A stretch of 61,379 bases of DNA from Deltaproteobacteria bacterium UBA1386 (GTDB taxonomy: Bacteria; Desulfobacterota; Syntrophorhabdia; Syntrophorhabdales; Syntrophorhabdaceae). Numbering within the stretch: position 1 is the first letter of the stretch; the number at the start of each line of letters is the position of its first letter. Of the stretch, positions 9,025-16,421 are shown piece after piece. The DNA is taken from NCBI GenBank assembly GCA_002305765.1, contig DBQU01000055.1:1-61379 (forward strand), given 5' to 3'. Made by a program: the position numbers and the translations under genes. The notes under the pieces were generated by a model. That model was not told the DNA's origin. It made no database searches and worked only from the letters and a program-made list of their open reading frames with translations.

Positions 9025-9064
9025 AGCTGCCCGTATTCAGCTTAAGCTACCCGTATTTAGCTTA
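9025..9064 (-). repeat. tandem 20-bp direct repeat in the acs leader
   Basis: Two adjoining 20-bp copies (9025-9044 and 9045-9064) differ at two positions. Each has AGCT at both ends of an 18-bp block, so each unit is itself weakly palindromic. They begin a few bases after the predicted acs transcription start. That place suits a repressor operator or an RNA element in the leader. Confidence 0.75.
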
Positions 9065-9075
9065 TTGAACAGACT

Positions 9076-9104
9076 ATTTTAAACGCGCCGGGTGGTGATG
9101 TCAA
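9076..9104 (-). promoter_or_regulatory. sigma70-type promoter of acs
   Basis: Minus-strand TTGACA (9104-9099), a 17-bp spacer and TAAAAT (9081-9076). The predicted start is near 9069, giving a leader of about 74 nt that contains the tandem 20-bp repeat. Confidence 0.8.
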
Positions 9105-9174
9105 TAAAATTTTGTTAATCTTTTCACAATACTTGTGGCATTCCGGGCATTCGAAGCGAACGCGGGCTTTTGAC

Positions 9175-9203
9175 TTGATGAAGAGGCCTAAATCCATTAT
9201 GAT
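9175..9203 (+). promoter_or_regulatory. promoter of the carbonic anhydrase gene
   Basis: TTGATG (9175-9180), 17 bp, TATGAT (9198-9203). The predicted start is near 9210, about 22 bp before the ATG. It diverges from the acs promoter in the same 236-bp gap. Confidence 0.65.
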
Positions 9204-9231
9204 ACTCTCTAAAAAACCAGGGGGAACTATT

Positions 9232-9816
9232 ATGGCCAACGATACCGCCATCAACGAGGCGCTGCAGACACTGCTTGACGGCAACAAGCGTTTCGCCGCC
9301 ATGGAACAGACGCATCCCAACCAGGACCGGACCCGCCGCGATGAGGTCAAGGCAGGTCAGAAACCCTTCGCCGTCATAGTGGGATGCTCCGACTCACGCA
9401 TCCCTCCCGAGATCCTCTTCGACCAGGGGATCGGCGACCTCTTCATCATCAGGCTCGCCGGGAACATCGTCGACGACACAGCTCTCGGCAGCATCGAGTA
9501 CGCCGTCGACCACCTCGGCACCCGCCTCGTCGTCGTCCTCGGCCACTCCAAATGCGGTGCAGTCACCGCCACGGCGAAAGGCGGCGAGGCCCACGGCCAC
9601 ATCGGCAGCATCGCACAGGCGATCCTCCCCGCCCTCGAGAACGTCAAGGGACAATCCGGAGACCTCGTGGACAACGCCATCAGGGAGAACGCGAAGCTCG
9701 TGACGGCAACGATAGCCTCATCGAAACCGATACTGGAGAAGATGGTAGAGGAGGGAAAGATAGGGGTCGTCCCGCTCTACTACGACATCGACACGGGCCT
9801 GGTGGAAAGGCTCTAG
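9232..9816 (+). CDS. beta-class carbonic anhydrase
   Basis: Interconverts CO2 and bicarbonate in the cytoplasm, useful for carboxylations and CO2/formate metabolism. The 194-residue protein has all beta-class zinc residues: C52 with the D54/R56 dyad in GCSDSR, and H105 and C108 in GHSKCG. An upstream in-frame ATG exists at 9112, but the start at 9232 is preferred: AGGGGGAA lies just before it, the domain begins a few residues later and the predicted promoter lies between the two. There is no signal peptide. The gene is monocistronic and ends against an inverted repeat array shared with lgt. Confidence 0.93.
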   Translation: MANDTAINEALQTLLDGNKRFAAMEQTHPNQDRTRRDEVKAGQKPFAVIVGCSDSRIPPEILFDQGIGDLFIIRLAGNIVDDTALGSIEYAVDHLGTRLVVVLGHSKCGAVTATAKGGEAHGHIGSIAQAILPALENVKGQSGDLVDNAIRENAKLVTATIASSKPILEKMVEEGKIGVVPLYYDIDTGLVERL

Positions 9817-9821
9817 AAGCA

Positions 9822-9898
9822 GTCTCAGGTTTCAGGTTTCAGGTTAGAAACAAGACGATCAGGCTTCTCTCTTTTGCCTGAGACTTGAAACCTGGAAC
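9822..9898. repeat. inverted heptad array, TTTCAGG type
   Basis: The left arm (9822-9845) reads TCTCAGG then TTTCAGG twice, with a 7-bp period. The right arm (9877-9898) carries the reverse complement words, CCTGAGA, CTTGAAA, CCTGGAA. About 30 bp of unique sequence separates them. It fills the gap between two convergent genes and may fold as an imperfect terminator-like hairpin. Confidence 0.75.
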
Positions 9899-9903
9899 TG
9901 TCT

Positions 9904-10701
9904 CTAACTGTTCTTTCGTCGCTCCAGCAGGGGAAAGAGAAAGAACTTCAATCCAATGCCGATGAGGACCATGACGAGGCTCAAAACCTGGCCCATTGTT
10001 AAAGGGCCGAGGACGAAGCCAAGCTGGGTGTCCGGGAGCCTGAAGAACTCGCAGAAGGTCCTGAAGAGCCCGTAGAGGATGAGAAAGAGGGCGAAGACAT
10101 CGCCTTCGCGCTTCTTCCTGTCCTTGTAGAGCCAGAGGATGACGAAAAGGAGAAGTCCCTCGAAGAAGGCCTCGTAGAGCTGCGAGGGATGGCGGGGGAC
10201 GGGGCCGCCCCGGGGGAAGACCATGGCCCAGGGCACATCCGCCGGTTTGCCGAAGAGCTCCCCGTTGATGAAATTTCCCAGCCTTCCCAGACAAAGCCCG
10301 ATGGGAGCCGCGGGGATGACGAGGTCCGCGGTGGCGCGGAAGGGAAGCCTCTTCCTTATTATTACTATGAGACTGGCGATGAAGGCGCCGCCAAGACCTC
10401 CGTGGAACGACATGCCGCCATGCCAGACCATGAATATCTCGAGAGGGTTCTCGATGTAGAACGGGAGATTGTAGAAGACGGCGTACCCCAGGCGGGCGCC
10501 GACGATGAGCCCTATAATAAGGTAGAAGAACAGGTCGTCCACCGCATCCCGGGGAATCTGAGGTTTCCTGCCCCCCCGGAGCTGGTACACGGTGAGCCCG
10601 TATCCGGCCAGAAACCCGAGGATGTACATGAGCCCATACCAGCGCATGGCGAAAGGGCCGATTCTAAAAATGACGGGGTCTATCTCGGGAAAAGGAAGCA
10701 T
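9904..10701 (-). CDS. lgt: phosphatidylglycerol--prolipoprotein diacylglyceryl transferase
   Basis: Lgt attaches diacylglycerol to the lipobox cysteine of prolipoproteins in the inner membrane. The 265-residue polytopic protein contains the signature GRLGNFINGELFGKPAD, the HGGMSFHGGLGG loop and the C-terminal FFRLPD element. ATG at 10701 is chosen because the conserved N-terminus (LPFPEIDPVIF) begins there. An upstream in-frame extension would run through a repeat array. GGAGG lies 12 nt before this ATG. Confidence 0.95.
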   Translation of the reverse strand: MLPFPEIDPVIFRIGPFAMRWYGLMYILGFLAGYGLTVYQLRGGRKPQIPRDAVDDLFFYLIIGLIVGARLGYAVFYNLPFYIENPLEIFMVWHGGMSFHGGLGGAFIASLIVIIRKRLPFRATADLVIPAAPIGLCLGRLGNFINGELFGKPADVPWAMVFPRGGPVPRHPSQLYEAFFEGLLLFVILWLYKDRKKREGDVFALFLILYGLFRTFCEFFRLPDTQLGFVLGPLTMGQVLSLVMVLIGIGLKFFLFPLLERRKNS

Positions 10702-10736
10702 GGCTAGTTGTGGCCTCCGTGGTTCTCTAAAACAAA

Positions 10737-10906
10737 ATGACCAATGACCAAGCACCAATAACCAGACAAGAAGACAACAACCAATAACCAAATTTCAACG
10801 GAACGGCTCTCATTCTCACTGTTGTTCTCGTTCGGTCATCTTGTCCTTGAATCACTGCAGTCTGTTTGGTTATTGTGATTTGGTCATTGTTTATTGTCTT
10901 CTTTTC
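10737..10906. repeat. inverted heptad array, CCAATGA type
   Basis: The left arm (10737-10795) is made of 7-bp words ATGACCA, ATGACCA, AGCACCA, ATAACCA and a second block CCAATAACCAAATT. The right arm (10862-10906) is the reverse-complement set (GGTTATTG, TGGTCATTG, TTATTGTC). The 65-bp centre is unique. It occupies the 203-bp gap between lgt and the HAD gene, both on the minus strand. A closely similar array lies at 60912-61053. Confidence 0.8.
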
Positions 10907-11522
10907 ATACACAATTCTCTCGTATCACCTTCCAGACATCGGCGGCCTCCTTGAAAACTATCCCGGGGATGCCGTATCCCGCGGCCGCCGCTATATACTC
11001 CGGGATGTCGTCGATATAGAGCGCTTCGTGGCGCTCCAGCGAGCGCGTTTCGAATACCATGTTGTAGATCTTTTCCTGGGGTTTCTTTGCGCCCACCTCG
11101 AAGGAGAGTATCCATTCATCGAAATGGTGTATTATGGGAAACCTTTCCATAACATAGGAGAAGTGAAGCTCGTTCGTATTGCTTAAGAGGACGATGGGAT
11201 ACCCCCTCTCCTTGAGATAGAGGATGATCTCGCTGACCGCCGGGTCTTCCTCGAATATGTCATTCCAGATATCCTTGAACTCCTCGAGCTCGAGTTCAAG
11301 CTTGTACCTCTCCTTGATCTTTTTGTAAAAATCCTTCGAAGAGAGGCGACCTTCCTCGTAGGCGTTCACAAAACCCTTCTCGTAGTCGAAGAGATACCGG
11401 AAGATATCATCAGGGGTAAAGCGGTCCTTGATGAGCGAGGCCTCGTGGAGCTTTACGGCTATCTGCCTGTGTTCGAAGGGAAGGATCACGTTGCCCAGGT
11501 CGAAGACAAAGAGCTTAATCAT
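10905..11522 (-). CDS. HAD-superfamily phosphatase, YihX-like
   Basis: The 205-residue protein carries HAD motif I FDLGNVI (nucleophile about D8), motif II LLSNTN, the lysine of motif III in KKP, and motif IV YIDD. The DLGN form and the LSNTNELH segment closely resemble E. coli YihX, a sugar-phosphate (alpha-glucose-1-phosphate) phosphatase. Substrate here is not proven. Its ATG overlaps the stop of the upstream gene by 8 nt, so the two are co-translated. The stop lies at the edge of a repeat array. Confidence 0.85.
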   Translation of the reverse strand: MIKLFVFDLGNVILPFEHRQIAVKLHEASLIKDRFTPDDIFRYLFDYEKGFVNAYEEGRLSSKDFYKKIKERYKLELELEEFKDIWNDIFEEDPAVSEIILYLKERGYPIVLLSNTNELHFSYVMERFPIIHHFDEWILSFEVGAKKPQEKIYNMVFETRSLERHEALYIDDIPEYIAAAAGYGIPGIVFKEAADVWKVIRENCV

Positions 11523-12183
11523 AGGGGAATATCTTCACGGGCTGGAATCGGGCGTAGAAACCAAGGGGGTCCGTGAGGTGCCGCCATCCGCCTATATGCA
11601 GGAAACGCTTTCCGCTGAAACGCTTTGTAAGCGCCCCGATGCCGCGGCACATGAACCCGTCGCGCAGCGCCATCTCGTCGGTGTATGAAAAAGCGCTCAC
11701 TCCCGACCGGAAATAAAGGCTTGCCAGGACATTCTCCGCCCCCCGACCCTCCCGGACCCTGAATGCCACGCTTTTCTCCACGTTTGTCCGATTGATGAGC
11801 TCGTCTATCTCCCGAAGCTTCATCCAGGAGAAAAGGTCCATGTCGACAGGATACAGACGCGCGCCGCTCCGCCTGCAATACTCATCGGCAATGGTGAACT
11901 CCCGAGGGACGTCGACGTAGGCATAAAGGTCTTCCACCTCGCCGGACAAACAGGGATGCCCTTCGCCCTCCAGGGACCGAACAATATCGTCGATCCTCCT
12001 CCGGTAGGCCTTTCCCATCGCCTGCCGGAAGGCAAGACCGTACGGGGACAACTCCAACGTAATGACCTCGGGCGTCAGGGCATCGATCCATTTTCCAAGA
12101 AGCTCATCGTTTCGCCTGTCCCGGTGGATGATCCCCAGCATGTAGAAGGCACAAGGAGAGACTTCGTTATCAGGGCGCGCCAT
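11515..12183 (-). CDS. unknown protein, possibly TraB/GumN-like
   Basis: A 222-residue protein if translation begins at ATG 12183. An in-frame TTG at 12231 would add 16 residues; neither start has a good ribosome binding site. The pattern LGIIHRD near the start, then ITLELSP, and a late HIGGWRHL stretch loosely resemble TraB/GumN-family proteins, which use an early GTxH and a conserved E. This is a weak resemblance, not an assignment. No signal peptide or membrane helix was seen. It overlaps and precedes the HAD phosphatase gene, which hints at a shared task. Confidence 0.5.
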   Translation of the reverse strand: MARPDNEVSPCAFYMLGIIHRDRRNDELLGKWIDALTPEVITLELSPYGLAFRQAMGKAYRRRIDDIVRSLEGEGHPCLSGEVEDLYAYVDVPREFTIADEYCRRSGARLYPVDMDLFSWMKLREIDELINRTNVEKSVAFRVREGRGAENVLASLYFRSGVSAFSYTDEMALRDGFMCRGIGALTKRFSGKRFLHIGGWRHLTDPLGFYARFQPVKIFPYD

Positions 12184-12261
12184 GACTAAATTTACGCACG
12201 ACCCCGGGGACGTTTCAAGAGAAATGTACAAACCGCCGCGTTATCATTCTCACTTTTTCTG

Positions 12262-12285
12262 TTGTCAATTTCCCCGAGGTATACT
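12262..12285 (+). promoter_or_regulatory. possible promoter of the L,D-transpeptidase gene
   Basis: TATACT (12280-12285) preceded by TTGTCA (12262-12267) with 12 bp between, the same odd layout as at 4487-4510, including the downstream AG. The predicted start would be about 20 bp before the ATG. Confidence 0.35.
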
Positions 12286-12307
12286 AGAATAACCTCCTGT
12301 CATACCT

Positions 12308-13309
12308 ATGAAAACATCAATGAAAACGATGCTCTGTGTATTCTGTCTACTCTTTGCCGGCCAGGCGCTGGCAACAGACATGATCATCGGCGGCGATGTG
12401 ACGCACACGGTGGGCAAAGGCGACAACCTTTACCGCGTGGGCGCCAGGTATGGGGTCTTCTGGAAGAACATCGCCCGGGACAACGGACTCGACGAAAAGC
12501 AACCCCTTGTGGAGGGCACCGTCCTGAGACTTAACACGCGCAAGATAGTCCCGCGTATGATAGACAACGGCATCATCATCAATATACCCGACAGGACCCT
12601 CTACTTCTTTCAGGACAAACAACTGATGGCCCTGCCCGTCGGGCTCGGAGCCATCTTTCAGAATGAGTACAGCGACTGGAAGACCCCGGAGGGCAAGTTC
12701 CGGATAACGGAGAAAAGGAAAGATCCGACCTGGTACGTGCCGGAGTCGATCCAGATAGAATACGCGTTGAAAGGCAAACCCGTTGAGGAGTCCGTCCCCC
12801 CCGGCCCGAAGAACCCGCTCGGGAAATACGCCATCAAGACATCACTGCCGGCCGTCCTCATTCATGAGACCATTTGGCCGGGGAGCGTCTACAGGTACAT
12901 GAGCCATGGGTGCGTCCGGATGCTCAGAGAACACATAGAGCAGCTTTTCCCCCTCGTGCAGGTGAACATGCAGGGGGAGATCATCTACGAACCGGTGAAG
13001 ATCGCGCAAACACGGGACGGCAGGACCTACGTCGAGATCCGCACCGACGTCTACAGGAAGCATCGTTCCATAAGAGGGCATCTCTCGAAGCTCCTCGAAG
13101 CCCGCGGCATCGCGGACAAGGTGGACTGGCAGAAAATAGACAAACTCATCAAGGAGGAGTCGGGGGTGGCTGAGGACGTGAGCCTTCAACCGCCGAAGGG
13201 GTCCTCCCTGACAGGGACCACATCGAAGGCCGGTTTCACGGGCCGCATCATGGATTACTTCAAGGGAAAGTTCAGAAAGACCGAAGAAACCAGCCGCCCG
13301 AGGTCGTGA
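12308..13309 (+). CDS. exported L,D-transpeptidase with LysM domain
   Basis: L,D-transpeptidases make 3-3 cross-links in peptidoglycan or attach proteins to meso-DAP. The 333-residue protein has a signal peptide (1-22, cleavage after QALA), a LysM-like segment (HTVGKGDNLYRVGARYG, about 33-75) for glycan binding, and a YkuD domain (about 90-235) with HETIWPG and SHGCVRM containing the catalytic cysteine. The C-terminal 70 residues are charged and unassigned. It is monocistronic. MurE in this genome is of the meso-DAP type, so substrate is available. Confidence 0.92.
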   Translation: MKTSMKTMLCVFCLLFAGQALATDMIIGGDVTHTVGKGDNLYRVGARYGVFWKNIARDNGLDEKQPLVEGTVLRLNTRKIVPRMIDNGIIINIPDRTLYFFQDKQLMALPVGLGAIFQNEYSDWKTPEGKFRITEKRKDPTWYVPESIQIEYALKGKPVEESVPPGPKNPLGKYAIKTSLPAVLIHETIWPGSVYRYMSHGCVRMLREHIEQLFPLVQVNMQGEIIYEPVKIAQTRDGRTYVEIRTDVYRKHRSIRGHLSKLLEARGIADKVDWQKIDKLIKEESGVAEDVSLQPPKGSSLTGTTSKAGFTGRIMDYFKGKFRKTEETSRPRS

Positions 13310-13318
13310 AACACGTCT

Positions 13319-13387
13319 CCGGTCTCAGGCTGCATGTCTCAGGTTTTGGGCCTCTAACCCGCAACGCGCAACCCGCAACGCGGAACG
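13319..13387. repeat. heptad repeat tract, GCAACGC type
   Basis: Positions 13359-13387 contain four 7-bp words in register: CGCAACG, CGCAACC, CGCAACG, CGGAACG. Just before it, TCTCAGG-type words occur at about 13322 and 13337, the same word as in the array at 9822. No inverted arm is visible. Confidence 0.65.
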
Positions 13388-13413
13388 GTCTTTTCATGAG
13401 GTCTGTTTTCGGT

Positions 13414-13442
13414 TTGCCATTATTCTCCTTTTTTCTTACAAT
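13414..13442 (+). promoter_or_regulatory. promoter placing the PilB start at the first base of ATG
   Basis: TTGCCA (13414-13419), a 17-bp spacer and TACAAT (13437-13442). The A of the ATG at 13449 is the seventh base after the -10, the usual start distance. No ribosome binding site precedes the ATG. Confidence 0.75.
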
Positions 13443-13448
13443 AGACGC

Positions 13449-15176
13449 ATGACAACAAGATTGAAGAAGGACTCTCCCGACGGGAGGCTGGCCGCCTTCC
13501 TCACGGACCAGAGACTCATCGCTCCGGGTGAGCTCGAGACGGCCCTTGAGGTCCTGAAGACTCGAGGCGGGTACCTCAGCGAGGTGCTGGTGGGCCGCGG
13601 GCTCATGGCAGAGGACGATGTCGCCTTCGCCCTCTCCCAGGAATTCGATGTCCCGCTCCTGTCATCGCAGAACGGCTCCATGAGGCCGTCGGAGGATCAG
13701 GACCTCAAGAAGCTCATACCCAAGCAGTTTGCCCTCAGGAACGTCATCCTCCCCTTCTCCCGCGACGGCAGCGTCTTTACCTGCGTCATGTTCAACCCTC
13801 TCGACGTGATGCTCATCGATGAGCTCCGAAAGATCACCGGCTGCGAGATCAACACCGTCGTGGCGACCAAGTCCGACATACTGCGCGCCATAGAGGAGTT
13901 CTATGATACGACGGTGATCGCCCCGAAATTCCAGCAGCACGGCCACACCATGAAAAGCCTCGAGCTCATGTCCCCCGATTCCCGGGACGATTCCATTGGC
14001 ATAGAGAGCATCGTCGAGCGCGCCAAGGCCGCCCCCGTGGTGAAGCTCGTCGACCTCATGCTCTGGCAGGCCATCGACAAGCGCGCCTCCGATATCCACA
14101 TCGAGCCCTTTGAGAACCAGGTGTCCCTGAGGTACCGGATCGACGGCAAACTCTACGAAATGGCCCCACCCCCGAAGCACCTTCACCTCCCCATCGTTTC
14201 CCGGATAAAGATCCTCTCGGGCCTCGACATAGCGGAAAAACGGCTTCCCCAGGACGGGACGTTCATGGTGAAACTCAAGGACCGGACCATCGATCTTCGC
14301 GTCTCCGTGCTACCCACCATCTACGGCGAGAAGGCCGTACTGCGCATACTCGACAGGACGGGGGTCGTCTTCGAACTCTCCGAGATGGGCTTCGAAGAGG
14401 AGGACCTCACAAAGCTGCGGTCGGCTATCTTCAGCCCCTACGGGGTCGTCTTCCTCACCGGCCCCACGGGCAGCGGAAAGTCGACGACCCTCTACGCCAT
14501 CCTCCAGGAGATCAGGTCGTCGGAGAAGAACATCCTCACCGTCGAGGACCCCGTCGAGTACCGGCTGGCCGGCATCAACCAGGTGCAGGTCAAGCCCGAG
14601 ATAGGGCTCACCTTCGCGTCGGCCTTGAGGGCCTTCCTGCGACAGGACCCCGACATCATGCTCGTTGGCGAGGTCCGCGACCTCGAGACGGCGGAGATCT
14701 GCGTCCGCTCGGCGCTGACGGGTCATCTGGTGCTCTCCACGCTCCACACCAACGACGCCCCGTCGGCGGTGACAAGGCTCATCGATATCGGCGTCGAACC
14801 CTACCTGCTCGCACCGACGGTCCTTGCCGTCGTCGGTCAGAGACTCGTGAGGAAGCTCTGCCCCGAATGCAAGGAAGCCTACAGACCCACCACGAAAGAC
14901 CTGGGCTCCGTAAAGCTCAACGCAGATACGATCTACCGGGCTGCGGGATGCCCGGCCTGCAACAACACAGGTTATCGTGGGCGCACACTGATCGCCGAGA
15001 TCATGTCCTCCTCGGAGGAGCTCAAATCGCTCATCACGCACACTGTCTCCTACCAGAACATGCGCGAGACTGCACGCAAACTGGGCATGACCACCCTCTA
15101 CGAATCAGGCCTCAAAAAGGTCGAGAAAGGAATAACGAGCCTCGAAGAAGTAATGAGCGTGACATTCGGAATCTAA
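13449..15176 (+). CDS. type IV pilus / type II secretion assembly ATPase (PilB/GspE family)
   Basis: A 575-residue cytoplasmic hexameric ATPase that powers pilus or pseudopilus assembly. It has an N-terminal MshEN-type domain (about 12-75), a SDIHIEP segment (214-220), Walker A GPTGSGKST (338-346), Asp-box, Walker B with GEVRD (about 407-411) and a C-terminal two-CxxC zinc site (CPECKE, CPACNN). This favours PilB/GspE over PilT. No other pilus gene is adjacent. The MshEN domain begins near residue 12, so a much later start is unlikely, and the promoter position implies a leaderless mRNA. Confidence 0.92.
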   Translation: MTTRLKKDSPDGRLAAFLTDQRLIAPGELETALEVLKTRGGYLSEVLVGRGLMAEDDVAFALSQEFDVPLLSSQNGSMRPSEDQDLKKLIPKQFALRNVILPFSRDGSVFTCVMFNPLDVMLIDELRKITGCEINTVVATKSDILRAIEEFYDTTVIAPKFQQHGHTMKSLELMSPDSRDDSIGIESIVERAKAAPVVKLVDLMLWQAIDKRASDIHIEPFENQVSLRYRIDGKLYEMAPPPKHLHLPIVSRIKILSGLDIAEKRLPQDGTFMVKLKDRTIDLRVSVLPTIYGEKAVLRILDRTGVVFELSEMGFEEEDLTKLRSAIFSPYGVVFLTGPTGSGKSTTLYAILQEIRSSEKNILTVEDPVEYRLAGINQVQVKPEIGLTFASALRAFLRQDPDIMLVGEVRDLETAEICVRSALTGHLVLSTLHTNDAPSAVTRLIDIGVEPYLLAPTVLAVVGQRLVRKLCPECKEAYRPTTKDLGSVKLNADTIYRAAGCPACNNTGYRGRTLIAEIMSSSEELKSLITHTVSYQNMRETARKLGMTTLYESGLKKVEKGITSLEEVMSVTFGI

Positions 15177-15177
15177 A

Positions 15178-15296
15178 GACGGCTTGAGTCGCTTGAATGG
15201 CTTGAGTCGCTTGAGAGTAAAAAAAGAGACCTTCTCCAATGAAGAGATGGTCTTTTGTTTTCAACATTCAAGCGGCTCAAGCCATTCAAGCCGCCT
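15178..15296. repeat. inverted nonad array, GGCTTGA type, around a terminator
   Basis: The left arm (15178-15215) repeats CGGCTTGAG, TCGCTTGAA, TGGCTTGAG, TCGCTTGAG with a 9-bp period. The right arm (15266-15296) is the reverse complement, with CAAGCGGCT, CAAGCCATT, CAAGCCGCC. A bidirectional terminator lies between them. The array sits exactly between two convergent genes. Confidence 0.8.
15227..15253. terminator. bidirectional terminator between the PilB-type gene and greA
   Basis: AGACC-T-TCTC pairs with GAGA-T-GGTCT (one T-T mismatch) around a 7-nt loop, with an A-run before and TTTTG after. It serves both convergent genes. Confidence 0.75.
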
Positions 15297-15761
15297 TTAG
15301 TCTACTTTCACTATTTCGTACGTTCTCTTGCCACCGGGGGCGTTGAAGTTGATCTCTTCACCGACGGACTTGCCCATGAGGGCCCTGCCGAGGGGTGAGG
15401 TTATTGATATGGTGCTTTTCTTGATGTCCGATTCGTAGGGGCCGACGATCCTGTAAAGGGATTCTTCATCGGTGTCGAGATTGACGAGGGTCACGGTGCA
15501 GCCGAACTCGACCGTTTCTCCATCGCCTTTCCTCACGTCAACGATCTCGGAATTTCTCAGTTGCTCTTCGATCTCGGCGACCCTCTGCTGAAGAAACTGA
15601 AATTCTTCCCTGGCGGCATCGTATTCCGCGTTCTCCGAAAGGTCGCCATGCTCCCGCGCTTCCTCTATGGCCTTGAGGATCTGGGGCCGTTTTACGCTGA
15701 GCATGGTCTCATGCTCTTTCTTCAGTGCTTCATAGCCTTCCCTGGTAATTGGTACCTTCAT
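15297..15761 (-). CDS. greA: transcription elongation factor GreA
   Basis: GreA rescues backtracked RNA polymerase by stimulating transcript cleavage. The 154-residue length is standard. The N-terminal coiled coil (1-75) carries the acidic tip motif GDLSENAEYDAA, and the C-terminal FKBP-like domain ends with SPLGRALMGKSVGEE. It diverges from mraZ across a 219-bp gap. The start is ATG, with a GGAG-like sequence (GAGCGTCA) upstream. Confidence 0.96.
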   Translation of the reverse strand: MKVPITREGYEALKKEHETMLSVKRPQILKAIEEAREHGDLSENAEYDAAREEFQFLQQRVAEIEEQLRNSEIVDVRKGDGETVEFGCTVTLVNLDTDEESLYRIVGPYESDIKKSTISITSPLGRALMGKSVGEEINFNAPGGKRTYEIVKVD

Positions 15762-15915
15762 TGACGCTCCGATTATTCGCGATGGAGTAAAAGACTACCT
15801 GAGGCGGGGCAAATTATCAACAGATTTGTGTCAGCATCCACCCCACCTCTTCTGACACCCTCGGGGACTGGCCCGAAAGAGAAGCGCCAGACGGCGCAGA
15901 TGGGGGAAAAAAACC

Positions 15916-15944
15916 TTGACAAGATATGGAGTTACAAGTATAAA
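15916..15944 (+). promoter_or_regulatory. promoter of the dcw (division and cell wall) operon
   Basis: TTGACA (15916-15921), a 17-bp spacer and TATAAA (15939-15944). The predicted start, near 15951, falls at the first repeat of the putative MraZ operator. Confidence 0.85.
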
Positions 15945-15949
15945 TGACT

Positions 15950-15980
15950 AAAGTGGTAAAAGGTGTAAAAAGGTGGGAGA
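15950..15980 (+). promoter_or_regulatory. putative MraZ operator, three 10-bp direct repeats
   Basis: AAGTGGTAAA, AGGTGTAAAA and AGGTGGGAGA follow each other with an exact 10-bp period (GTGG/GTGT/GTGG at 15953, 15963, 15973). MraZ proteins are known to repress their own promoter through GTGG-type direct repeats with about 10-bp spacing. The third copy doubles as the mraZ ribosome binding site, so binding could block transcription start and translation. Confidence 0.8.
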
Positions 15981-16421
15981 TTGTTCGCAGGACGCTACGA
16001 ATATTCGATCGATGACAAAAGCAGGGTGAGCATCCCGGCGAAGTTCAGGGAAGCCCTGGGGCAGAGGTACGACCTCAGGCTCATCCTCACCAACCTGGAC
16101 GGTTGCATAGTCGCTTATCCCTACCAGGAGTGGCTGGCCATCCAGGACAAGGTTTCCGCCGCGGGGACTATCCGAAAGGAGGCGCGGGCTTTTCTGCGTT
16201 ATTTCTACTCCGGGGCATCGGAGTGCCCCATCGACAAGCTGGGACGGATCCTCATCCCCCAGGCGTTGAAAACGGACGCTCACATTCAGAAGAATGTCGT
16301 CATCACCGGGCAAGGGAAGAAGATAGAGGTCTGGGCAAAGGAAAAATGGGAGGAACTGGTAAGGCTGGCCACGGCCGACCCCGATCAGATAGCTGATATC
16401 GTATCGGAACTCGGTCTTTGA
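15981..16421 (+). CDS. mraZ: MraZ, transcriptional regulator of the dcw operon
   Basis: MraZ is a ring-forming AbrB-fold DNA-binding protein that controls the division/cell-wall operon it heads. The 146-residue product has both half-motifs, DDKSRVSIPAKFRE (about 11-24) and DKLGRILIPQ (about 80-89). The start is TTG at 15981: the family N-terminus MFxGRYE is encoded directly from it, and GGTGGGAG lies just upstream. The stop overlaps the rsmH start (TTGA). Confidence 0.95.
   Translation: MFAGRYEYSIDDKSRVSIPAKFREALGQRYDLRLILTNLDGCIVAYPYQEWLAIQDKVSAAGTIRKEARAFLRYFYSGASECPIDKLGRILIPQALKTDAHIQKNVVITGQGKKIEVWAKEKWEELVRLATADPDQIADIVSELGL

Noticed and set aside
10905..11522. HAD protein as inactive because motif I reads DLGN and not DxD
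   Set aside because: The YihX-type subfamily normally has DLGN, and the other motifs are intact.
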